From the NCBI GenBank assembly GCA_944384475.1, contig CALWTN010000040.1:1-5201 (forward strand): a stretch of DNA of 5,201 nucleotides. The letters are read 5' to 3'. A program made the position numbers and the translations under genes. Each line of letters starts with the position of its first letter. Position 1 is the stretch's first letter. Positions 1 through 5,201 of the stretch are shown piece by piece. The notes beneath the pieces were generated by a model that had not been told where the DNA came from, searched no databases, and was given only the letters and a program-made list of their open reading frames with translations. The DNA comes from an uncultured Clostridia bacterium (GTDB lineage: Bacteria > Bacillota > Clostridia > Christensenellales > UBA1242).

Positions 1-1
1 A

Positions 2-34
2 CTGCCATCCGAAGCAGGTTTTGCAAGCGAGTAG
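2..34 (+). CDS. Possible C-terminal tail of an upstream gene (partial)
   Basis: Reading from base 2 gives ten codons, LPSEAGFASE, then TAG at 32-34. An intrinsic terminator follows 17 bases later, which fits the end of a plus-strand transcription unit entering from the left. The other two plus frames also close soon (TAA at 40-42 in frame 1, TGA at 93-95 in frame 3). The frame 3 stop lies beyond the terminator, so it is less likely. Ten codons are too few to identify a family, and the choice of frame is a guess. The upstream unit could also end in an RNA rather than a protein. Confidence 0.2.
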   Translation: MPSEAGFASE

Positions 35-51
35 ATATATAAGTTTAATAT

Positions 52-76
52 ATAAGCCATTAGGCTTGTTTTTTTT
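52..76 (+). terminator. Intrinsic terminator of the upstream unit
   Basis: A stem formed by 52-58 and 63-69 (core AAGCC / GGCTT, extended by one U-G and one A-U pair) closes a four-base ATTA loop. It runs directly into an eight-T tract at 69-76. This is the classic rho-independent layout on the plus strand. It separates the upstream unit from the phosphatase gene, which has its own promoter-like sequence further on. Confidence 0.7.
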
Positions 77-97
77 ACAATTTGATGGGACTTGAAC

Positions 98-126
98 GGG
101 CGGAAAAGCAAAGTTTTTTCCTGCCC
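98..126. repeat. Imperfect inverted repeat (hairpin) between terminator and promoter
   Basis: GGGCGGAAAA (98-107) can pair with TTTTCC-T-GCCC (116-126), giving ten base pairs with one bulged T at 122 and an eight-base loop. Neither strand has a T-run directly after the stem, so it is not a standard terminator. It lies upstream of the proposed promoter of the phosphatase gene and so outside its transcript. It could be a second structure on read-through RNA or a protein-binding dyad. Its function is unknown. Confidence 0.35.
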
Positions 127-134
127 CATTTTAA

Positions 135-169
135 TTGACAGAGTTGTTAAATCATGTTATTTATATATT
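135..169 (+). promoter_or_regulatory. Probable sigma-A type promoter of the HAD phosphatase gene
   Basis: A perfect TTGACA -35 box lies at 135-140. At 17 bp spacing the -10 position is TATTTA (158-163). It matches TATAAT poorly but is preceded by TG at 155-156, the extended -10 arrangement. A better hexamer, TATATT (164-169), sits 23 bp from the -35 box, which is too far for normal pairing. Either reading starts transcription within about ten bases of the ATG at 179, so the leader would be very short. This placement argues against translation starting at the upstream TTG at 92. Confidence 0.4.
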
Positions 170-178
170 AAGAGAGCG

Positions 179-856
179 ATGTTGAAGGTAATAGTTTTTG
201 ATTTTGATGGAACATTGACACAAAATCGTAAGGGAAGCAACTGCTGGCAAGAAGTTTGGAAAAGCATTGATGAGCTGTCTTACGATGATTTTTTATACCA
301 AAAATATGCGCGCCATGAGATTGACATTAAGCAATGGTTTGACCTTGTGATTGAAAGATTCAAAGAAAAAAATGTTGAGTTAAAAAATTTACATAACATT
401 GCCAAAACAATAAAACTTTTGCCGGGGGTTTATCAAACATTCAAGCACCTGCATGACGGCGGCGTTAAAATTTTTGTTCTTTCCGGTGGAATCAGACAGA
501 TTATCGACAAGGTGTTTAAGCGCGCAAAAGTGGATAAATTTATCACTTCAATTCAAACATATGATTTAATTTTTGATTCTCATGGCAAACTGACTGGCTA
601 CACCCATCCAAACCATGATTTAGAAAATAAAAATCAGTATATTGAACAATTAAAGCAAAAATATAATTTAAAAAGCAGTGAAATTCTTTTTGTAGGCAAT
701 GGCGCTAATGACGAGGCGGTTTGTTTAAGCGGCGTTGACACATTGTGCATAAACCCGGATGGCACAGACTTTTCCAACAAAAGCATTTGGCATAATGCAA
801 TTGAAAACTGCGAAAATTTAACCCAAATCATCAAATATTGCGATAAAAATGGTTAA
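179..856 (+). CDS. HAD-superfamily phosphatase (phosphoserine phosphatase-like fold)
   Basis: A 225-residue cytosolic hydrolase of the haloacid dehalogenase superfamily, which normally removes phosphate from small metabolites through an aspartyl-phosphate. Motif I is DFDGT, with nucleophile D8 and acid/base D10. Residues 14-80 form a mostly helical cap (C1 type by position). Motif II is LSGG with S102, and motif III is probably K151. Motif IV is GNGAND (173-178), where Asn174 replaces the first Asp of the usual GDGxND and D178 is kept. I chose the ATG at 179 because it puts MLKVIVFDFDGTL at the N-terminus, as is normal for the family, and follows AAGAGAG (170-176), a weak and closely spaced ribosome binding site. 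The frame stays open back to a TTG at 92, but that adds 29 unfamilylike residues spanning a hairpin and the promoter. There is no signal peptide or membrane segment. The substrate cannot be told from sequence. It resembles SerB-like phosphatases, but SerB itself is not supported. It stands alone, convergent with the oxidoreductase gene. Confidence 0.85.
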   Translation: MLKVIVFDFDGTLTQNRKGSNCWQEVWKSIDELSYDDFLYQKYARHEIDIKQWFDLVIERFKEKNVELKNLHNIAKTIKLLPGVYQTFKHLHDGGVKIFVLSGGIRQIIDKVFKRAKVDKFITSIQTYDLIFDSHGKLTGYTHPNHDLENKNQYIEQLKQKYNLKSSEILFVGNGANDEAVCLSGVDTLCINPDGTDFSNKSIWHNAIENCENLTQIIKYCDKNG

Positions 857-891
857 AAAAAGAACTTTAAGTTAAAATAAAGTTCTTTTTT
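855..891. terminator. Bidirectional intrinsic terminator shared by two convergent genes
   Basis: A perfect 14-bp inverted repeat pairs 856-869 (AAAAAAGAACTTTA) with 878-891 (TAAAGTTCTTTTTT) around an eight-base loop. The right arm ends in six Ts (886-891) for plus-strand transcripts. The run of seven As at 855-861 gives the U-tract for minus-strand transcripts. The structure begins inside the TAA stop of the phosphatase gene (854-856) and ends seven bases from the stop of the oxidoreductase gene (complement 898-900), so one element serves both genes. Confidence 0.88.
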
Positions 892-897
892 GATAAA

Positions 898-2949
898 TTA
901 AATCTTCTCTGCAACTTCCCAAGCGCGCCATACAACTGTGCGCAGGTTGCCAACTTTTAATGCGTCACCAACAATGTGAACATGCTTAGACTTTTTAGCA
1001 AGCGGTGCAGGGGTGTAGCCAATCGCACTTATCACGCTGTTTGCTTTAATTTCAACTTCTTTTCCGTCTTTTGTAAGTATGACAACTTTGCCATCTTTAA
1101 TTTCTTTAACTTTGCTTTCAAGATAAACAGGAACTTTGTTGAGTTTAAAGAAATCTCTCAAATATGAAGAGTTTGCAAGGCAAAGGCCGTTTGACACCAT
1201 AAGGTCATTAAGCGCTTCAACAATCACAGGTTTTTTGCCTTTCAAATATAGGTCGTATGCCACTTCGCAGCCGGTAAGTCCACCGCCGATGATTACAACG
1301 TTGTCACCAACTTCCTTGCCATTTAGGTAATCTATGGCATCGATGCATTTTTCGCCGCCAGGAATTTTAAGAGTCCTTGCTTTTGAGCCTGTTGCGATAA
1401 CAATTTCGTCAGCATCGAGTTTTGAGATGTCGGTGATTTCGGTGTTATAAACAACTTTGATTGGCAGTGACGCAATTTGACGCCTATACCATTCGATAAG
1501 TTTTTTGTCTGCTTCTTTAAAGCTTGGCGCAGCGGCAGGGATGAACACGCCGCCAAGTTTATCTGTTTTTTCATAGATTGTCACTTCATGGCCACGCAGA
1601 GTTGCAATTCTGGCAACTTCAATTCCGCCAACGCCTCCGCCAATCACGGCAACACGCTTTTTGCGTTTGGTAGGAATGATATCAAATTTATGGTTTTGCA
1701 TGGTTAGTGGATTAAGTGCGCATCTAGACATGTGTTTGGAGTCTGCCATAGCCGCGCCGCATGCGATGCCTTTATAGTGCGACATAGGGAAGCAGCCGTT
1801 GTGGCAGTGTATACATGGCATGATGTCGTCTTCTTTATCTTCCATAAGTTTGGTTATCCAATGATGATCAACCAAAAATTGCCTTGCAAAGCCAACGCCG
1901 TCAATTTTGCCGTCTTTAACTGCCTTAGCGCCAGTTTCAGGAACCATTTTGCCTGCACACACAACAGGAATGTCAACAAATTTGCGGATATGTTCAACTT
2001 CTTCCAAATTGCAGTTGTTTGGCATGTAAGCAGGTGGATGAGCCCAATACCATGCATCATATGTGCCGTTGTCGCAGTTAAGCATATCATATCCAGCGTC
2101 TTGCAGATATTTTGCAGCCTTTTCGCTTTCAGCCATATCTCTGCCAACTTCTTTAAATTTTTCGCCAGGCAGTGCGCCCTCGCAAAAACCTTTGGTTTTG
2201 CTTACAACCGAATAGCGCAGCGAAACTGGATAGTCATCTCCACACGCTTTTTTAATTGCCTTAACAATTTCAACAGGGAAGCGATAGCGGTTTTCAAAAC
2301 TTCCGCCATATTCGTCTGTTCGCTTGTTGGTGTATTCGGTGGTGAATTGGTCTAACAAATATCCCTCATGCACAGCGTGAATTTCCACGCCGTCCACGCC
2401 AGCCTCTTGGCAACGCTTTGCGGTTTTTGCAAAGCCTTCAATCATCTTTTGAATTTCTTTTTTATTTAAAGGCCTGCAATAAACGCCTTCAGCCCACCTT
2501 GATGGCAGTTTGCTTGGCGATGCGCAAATTCTTGAAACATCAATAACAGGTTTTAAAATTGCGCCCAAAACTTTGTTTTTAAGCATTGGCACAAGCATGG
2601 TTGGAATTGAGAAAGAGCGCCCAAAACCAGCCGTGAGTTGCACAAAAAGTTTTGCGCCGTTTGCGTGTATTTCATCCATATATGGTTTTAACTTTTTAAA
2701 AGCGTCATTGGCTTTATACAGCCAACTTCCGCCCATTAAATTTCTTATTGGCGCAATGCCTGGGATGATAAGTCCGACATTATTTTTTGCAAGCTCTAAA
2801 AAAAAGTCGGCAGCATCCTTGTCAAAATGGTGCTTTTCCATCCAGCCAAAAAGTGATGTTCCACCCATAGGGCAAATGACGAAACGATTTTTAATTTCAA
2901 CATTGCCAATTTTCCAAGGTGTGAACAGAGGCTCATATTTCTTTTTCAT
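898..2949 (-). CDS. NADH:flavin oxidoreductase, 2-enoate reductase family (FMN/FAD/4Fe-4S)
   Basis: A 683-residue, three-part flavoenzyme of the Old Yellow Enzyme / 2,4-dienoyl-CoA reductase / 2-enoate reductase class. Family members pass hydride from NAD(P)H through FAD, a 4Fe-4S cluster and FMN to an activated C=C bond. Residues 1-370 form the FMN-binding TIM barrel: KNRFVICPMGG at 20-30, GVEIHAVHEGYLLDQF at 187-202 with H191 and H194, then TNKRTDEYGGSFENR at 207-221. The cluster motif is C379-x2-C382-x3-C386, with C410 (CALNP) as likely fourth ligand and an extra C397 between. The rest is a pyridine-nucleotide-disulfide-reductase-like unit with two Rossmann motifs: GGGVGG (437-442, acidic E460) and GGGLTG (555-560, E578), then the FAD-contacting GD at 661-662. 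An acidic residue ending the second Rossmann strand suggests NADH over NADPH (inference). The DAWYWAHPPAYMP stretch (298-310) resembles clostridial 2-enoate reductases and BaiCD-type enzymes. Length is normal. The ATG follows AAAGGAGAG (2963-2955) at 7-base spacing. The true substrate (cinnamate-like acid, steroid, enoyl-CoA) cannot be decided here. Confidence 0.92.
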   Translation of the reverse strand: MKKKYEPLFTPWKIGNVEIKNRFVICPMGGTSLFGWMEKHHFDKDAADFFLELAKNNVGLIIPGIAPIRNLMGGSWLYKANDAFKKLKPYMDEIHANGAKLFVQLTAGFGRSFSIPTMLVPMLKNKVLGAILKPVIDVSRICASPSKLPSRWAEGVYCRPLNKKEIQKMIEGFAKTAKRCQEAGVDGVEIHAVHEGYLLDQFTTEYTNKRTDEYGGSFENRYRFPVEIVKAIKKACGDDYPVSLRYSVVSKTKGFCEGALPGEKFKEVGRDMAESEKAAKYLQDAGYDMLNCDNGTYDAWYWAHPPAYMPNNCNLEEVEHIRKFVDIPVVCAGKMVPETGAKAVKDGKIDGVGFARQFLVDHHWITKLMEDKEDDIMPCIHCHNGCFPMSHYKGIACGAAMADSKHMSRCALNPLTMQNHKFDIIPTKRKKRVAVIGGGVGGIEVARIATLRGHEVTIYEKTDKLGGVFIPAAAPSFKEADKKLIEWYRRQIASLPIKVVYNTEITDISKLDADEIVIATGSKARTLKIPGGEKCIDAIDYLNGKEVGDNVVIIGGGLTGCEVAYDLYLKGKKPVIVEALNDLMVSNGLCLANSSYLRDFFKLNKVPVYLESKVKEIKDGKVVILTKDGKEVEIKANSVISAIGYTPAPLAKKSKHVHIVGDALKVGNLRTVVWRAWEVAEKI

Positions 2950-2969
2950 TTTCTCTCTCCTTTAAAAGC

Positions 2970-2997
2970 AGTATATCATTTTAACAAAAATTTACAA
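2970..2997 (-). promoter_or_regulatory. Extended -10 promoter of the oxidoreductase gene
   Basis: On the minus strand a TATACT -10 hexamer (2975-2970) is preceded by TGA, giving the extended -10 form TGnTATACT. A partial -35 box TTGTAA (2997-2992) sits 16 bp upstream. The predicted start near 2963 leaves a leader of about 14 bases that is almost entirely the ribosome binding site and spacer. No operator-like dyad overlaps it. It occupies the left part of the 90-base spacer (2950-3039) separating this gene from the divergent ligD. Confidence 0.6.
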
Positions 2998-3030
2998 AAT
3001 AAAAGTAAAAAATAATTGATTTTTGACAAT

Positions 3031-3059
3031 TATTCTTGTATGAAAAAATTGCAAGAATA
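3031..3059. repeat. Inverted repeat enclosing the ligD start codon
   Basis: TATTCTTG (3031-3038) and CAAGAATA (3052-3059) are perfect 8-bp inverted repeats. A T-G and an A-T pair inside extend the stem to ten pairs, leaving a nine-base loop at 3041-3049. The ATG of ligD (3040-3042) lies at the top of the stem. In mRNA this could mask the start codon; in DNA it could be a repressor site. No Shine-Dalgarno sequence is visible in the 20 bases before the ATG, which makes the structure more likely to matter. Chance is possible in such AT-rich sequence. Confidence 0.5.
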
Positions 3060-5201
3060 CTCTAAAAAACGAAATTTTAATAAAACAAGCGAGCCAAAGC
3101 CACAAAAAACGCAAAAAAATAATAAAAAACCGTTAATTTTTGTTGTGCAGTGGCATAACGCTTCACATTTGCATTTTGATTTAAGGTTGCAGTGGAAAGG
3201 CGTGCTGCTGAGTTGGGCTGTGCCAAAAGGTTTTTCTTTTAATCCAAAAGATAAGCGCTTGGCTGTGAAGGTGGAGGATCATCCTGTCGATTATGCAAAC
3301 TTTGAAGGCGTCATTCCAAAGGGCGAATATGGCGGAGGCGAAGTGATGCTTTGGGATGAAGGTTGGTTTTTGCCGCTTGAAGATTTTGACGAGGGCTTGA
3401 AAAAAGGTTCGTTAAAGTTTGAAGTTTTTGGACAGAGGATAAAAGGCAAATGGACGCTGGTTCGTATGCAAAAAGAAGGCGAAAAGCAGGATAATTGGTT
3501 GCTTATTAAAGAAAAAGACGAGTTCGCTAAAAAAAGCAGCAGCATTTCTAATTTTAAAAGGAGCATAAAAACAAATCGCACTTTTGATGAGATTAGACAC
3601 GAAAAAATAAAAGCAAAGTCCAATCCGTTTGACAGCGCCTCGGTTATGCTTGCCACTTTGAAAGATCAAGTTCCAACAGGCAACGACTGGGCTTTTGAAA
3701 TCAAATATGATGGCTATCGTGCGTTGGCTTTTATTCAAAAGGGCAAGGCAAAACTTGTTTCGAGAAACGACAAAGACATGTCTCAAAAATTTGAACCCAT
3801 CAAGAGCGGGCTAGAAAACTTTTTCTTGCAACGGGCGGTGGTGCTTGATGGCGAGATTATTGTGCTAGACGAGCAAGGCAAGAGCGATTTTGAAGCGCTG
3901 CAATCATATATAACAAAGCCAAGTTGCAAAAATTTAGTTTACATGGTTTTTGATTTACTTGCGCTTGACGGCAAAGATTTGCGCAAAAAACCTCTGCTTG
4001 AAAGAAAAGAGTTGCTTGAAAAATTATTGCAAAATGCGCCTGAAAACTTCATGTTCAGCGATCACATTTTGGGCAAAGGCGAGGAATGTTTTAAACAGGC
4101 GTGCAAACTAAAACTTGAAGGCGTTATGTGCAAAAAAATAAACAGTCAATATATCGGGAAGCGCAGCGAAGACTGGGTGAAGGTTAAGTGTTATCTTCGC
4201 CAAGAGTTTGTCATCGGTGGGTTTACTTTATCGCAAAAGAAAACTGAGGGGTTAAGCTCGTTGTTGCTTGGCGTCATGCAAGATAGCTCGCTCGTATATA
4301 TGGGCAGAACAGGCACTGGCTTTGACGAACAAACGGCGCAGCGTTTATCCAAAATGTTTAAAAAGATTATGATAAAACGCTCGCCTTTTGCAAATGCTGT
4401 TCCTCTTAAAAAAGGCGAACAAATCTTTTTTTTAAAGCCAAAATATGTTTGCGAAGTTCAGTTTGCGCAAATTACTGATGACAATCAACTTCGCCAAGCA
4501 TCTTTTAAAGGACTGAGGGAAGATAAAATGGCGCAAGAAGTTGTTTTAGAAGGGAAGGATAAGATTTTGGGTGTTAAAATTTCCAGCCCAGAGCGCATTG
4601 TTTTTAAAGATAAAAAGATAAGCAAATTGCAAGTGGCTCAATATTATTTGCAGGTTGCTGACAGAATGATGCCATATTTACATGGCAGGGTTTTGTCAGT
4701 GGTCAGATGCAACGAAGGTGTTTTAGGTGAATGCTTTTTTAAAAAGCATCAGCCTGCAACCGATCCGGGTGTGAAAAATATAGCCATCAAGAACAGCGAG
4801 GGTAAGCAAGACGACTATTTCTATATAACCTCAAAAAGTGGAATAATCAGCGAAGTGCAACTTGGGACGGTGGAGTTTCACACTTGGGGAAGTAAGGTGA
4901 GCAATTTAGATCAACCAGACATAATGGTTTTTGACCTTGACCCTGACAAGGGTATGAGGCTTGAAAAAATTAGAGAGGGCGTCAAAGATTTAAAAAAAGT
5001 GTTGCAATCGCTTTCTTTAAAATGTTTTTTAAAAACCAGCGGCGGCAAAGGTTATCATGTTGTCGTGCCTTTTTCAAAGTGCAAAGATTGGCAAAAGTTT
5101 CACGACTTTGCAAAAAGTGTTTCTGATTTGATGGAGAGCAAGTGGCCTCACAAATATATAATTAATGTGCGGGAAGATGCACGCAAAGCAAAAATATTTA
5201 T
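3040..5201 (+). CDS. ligD: ATP-dependent DNA ligase D, PE-LIG-POL (3' end cut by window)
   Basis: Multidomain end-joining enzyme that, in bacterial NHEJ, works with Ku to trim, fill and seal double-strand breaks. The frame is open from the ATG to the window edge (720 codons visible). The N-terminus LQEYSKKRNFNKTSEP is the usual start of PE-first LigD proteins and fixes the start, though no ribosome binding site is seen. The PE domain (about 28-160) keeps H39, H45, D47, R49 and H81, which match the H42/H48/D50/R52/H84 metal and active-site set of Pseudomonas LigD. The ligase domain (about 200-385) has KYDGYR with nucleophile K222, SRND (241-244), LDGE (269-272), FDLL (304-307), EGVMCKK (360-366) and WVKVK (379-383). 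An OB-fold follows (388-505; SFKGLREDK at 488-496). The POL primase domain begins near 512 and shows GECFFKKH (563-570), EFHTWGS (612-618), catalytic FDLDPD with D632 and D634, and TSGGKGYH (666-673). The window stops at KIF, just before the expected third catalytic Asp. Linkers at 12-31 and 160-195 are Lys/Ser-rich. No ku gene lies upstream. Confidence 0.95.
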   Translation, partial: MKKLQEYSKKRNFNKTSEPKPQKTQKNNKKPLIFVVQWHNASHLHFDLRLQWKGVLLSWAVPKGFSFNPKDKRLAVKVEDHPVDYANFEGVIPKGEYGGGEVMLWDEGWFLPLEDFDEGLKKGSLKFEVFGQRIKGKWTLVRMQKEGEKQDNWLLIKEKDEFAKKSSSISNFKRSIKTNRTFDEIRHEKIKAKSNPFDSASVMLATLKDQVPTGNDWAFEIKYDGYRALAFIQKGKAKLVSRNDKDMSQKFEPIKSGLENFFLQRAVVLDGEIIVLDEQGKSDFEALQSYITKPSCKNLVYMVFDLLALDGKDLRKKPLLERKELLEKLLQNAPENFMFSDHILGKGEECFKQACKLKLEGVMCKKINSQYIGKRSEDWVKVKCYLRQEFVIGGFTLSQKKTEGLSSLLLGVMQDSSLVYMGRTGTGFDEQTAQRLSKMFKKIMIKRSPFANAVPLKKGEQIFFLKPKYVCEVQFAQITDDNQLRQASFKGLREDKMAQEVVLEGKDKILGVKISSPERIVFKDKKISKLQVAQYYLQVADRMMPYLHGRVLSVVRCNEGVLGECFFKKHQPATDPGVKNIAIKNSEGKQDDYFYITSKSGIISEVQLGTVEFHTWGSKVSNLDQPDIMVFDLDPDKGMRLEKIREGVKDLKKVLQSLSLKCFLKTSGGKGYHVVVPFSKCKDWQKFHDFAKSVSDLMESKWPHKYIINVREDARKAKIF

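Noticed and set aside
84..103. tRNA T-arm-like string on the minus strand (GTTCAAGTCC)
   Set aside because: The five bases either side of the TTCAAGT loop do not pair beyond the G-C closing pair, and no acceptor, anticodon or D arm can be built around it.
92..178. N-terminal extension of the HAD gene from a TTG at 92
   Set aside because: It would add 29 residues before the family-typical MLKVIVFDFDGT start, has no ribosome binding site, and overlaps a hairpin and a TTGACA promoter element.
1732..2355. Long open frame on the plus strand inside the oxidoreductase gene
   Set aside because: It is antisense to well-conserved enzyme sequence (the barrel and Fe-S region), rich in Phe/Cys/His as expected from antisense reading, and has no recognisable domain.
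2977..2983. CATTTTA as a sporulation sigma-G type -10 element for ligD
   Set aside because: It fits CATnnTA, but no GnATn-type -35 element lies 17-18 bases upstream; that place is the oxidoreductase ribosome binding site.
3023..3028. TTGACA as a -35 box for ligD
   Set aside because: At 16-18 bp spacing the -10 position falls inside the coding sequence (near 3046) and does not resemble TATAAT. Weak alternatives such as TTTACA (2991-2996) with AATAAT (3011-3016) have only 14 bp between them. I assign no ligD promoter.
3104..3129. Runs of six and seven As near the ligD 5' end as a phase-variation switch
   Set aside because: The runs are short and encode a Lys/Asn/Gln-rich linker expected in an AT-rich genome; the frame is intact and nothing shows length variation.
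3291..3786. Overlapping minus-strand open frames inside ligD
   Set aside because: They are antisense to the PE and ligase motifs of ligD, have low-complexity Phe/Ser/Leu composition, and show no domain.

Overview
The window looks like chromosomal DNA from a low-GC, Gram-positive-type anaerobe (Bacillota, probably a clostridial lineage). This is inferred from the AT-rich sequence with A/T-ending codons, the strong AAAGGAG-type ribosome binding site, and a large FMN/FAD/4Fe-4S enoate-reductase-type enzyme typical of anaerobes. TGG is used for Trp throughout and no in-frame TGA is needed, so the standard bacterial code fits. No mobile element, CRISPR array, tRNA or rRNA is visible.

Layout. Positions 1-178 hold the last few codons of an unidentified upstream gene, a compact intrinsic terminator (52-76), an imperfect hairpin (98-126) and a probable promoter (135-169). 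A plus-strand HAD-superfamily phosphatase follows (179-856). It converges on a minus-strand NADH:flavin oxidoreductase of the 2-enoate reductase family (898-2949). The two share one near-perfect bidirectional terminator in a 41-base gap. A 90-base AT-rich divergent spacer (2950-3039) carries an extended -10 promoter for the oxidoreductase. It is followed by a plus-strand ATP-dependent DNA ligase D (3040 to beyond 5201), cut off by the window edge inside its primase-polymerase domain.

The three main genes each lie in their own transcription unit (convergent, then divergent). Nothing ties them into one pathway: a small phosphatase, an anaerobic C=C reductase and a non-homologous end-joining (NHEJ) repair enzyme. 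The most notable gene is ligD. It has all three catalytic modules in the order phosphoesterase - ligase - polymerase, with nearly all catalytic residues visible. It has no adjacent ku gene on its upstream side, and its start codon sits inside a 10-bp stem with no recognisable Shine-Dalgarno sequence.

I found no convincing undescribed multi-gene system. The points worth a second look are the start-codon dyad of ligD, the unusual cysteine spacing in the oxidoreductase Fe-S motif, and the Asn substitution in HAD motif IV.
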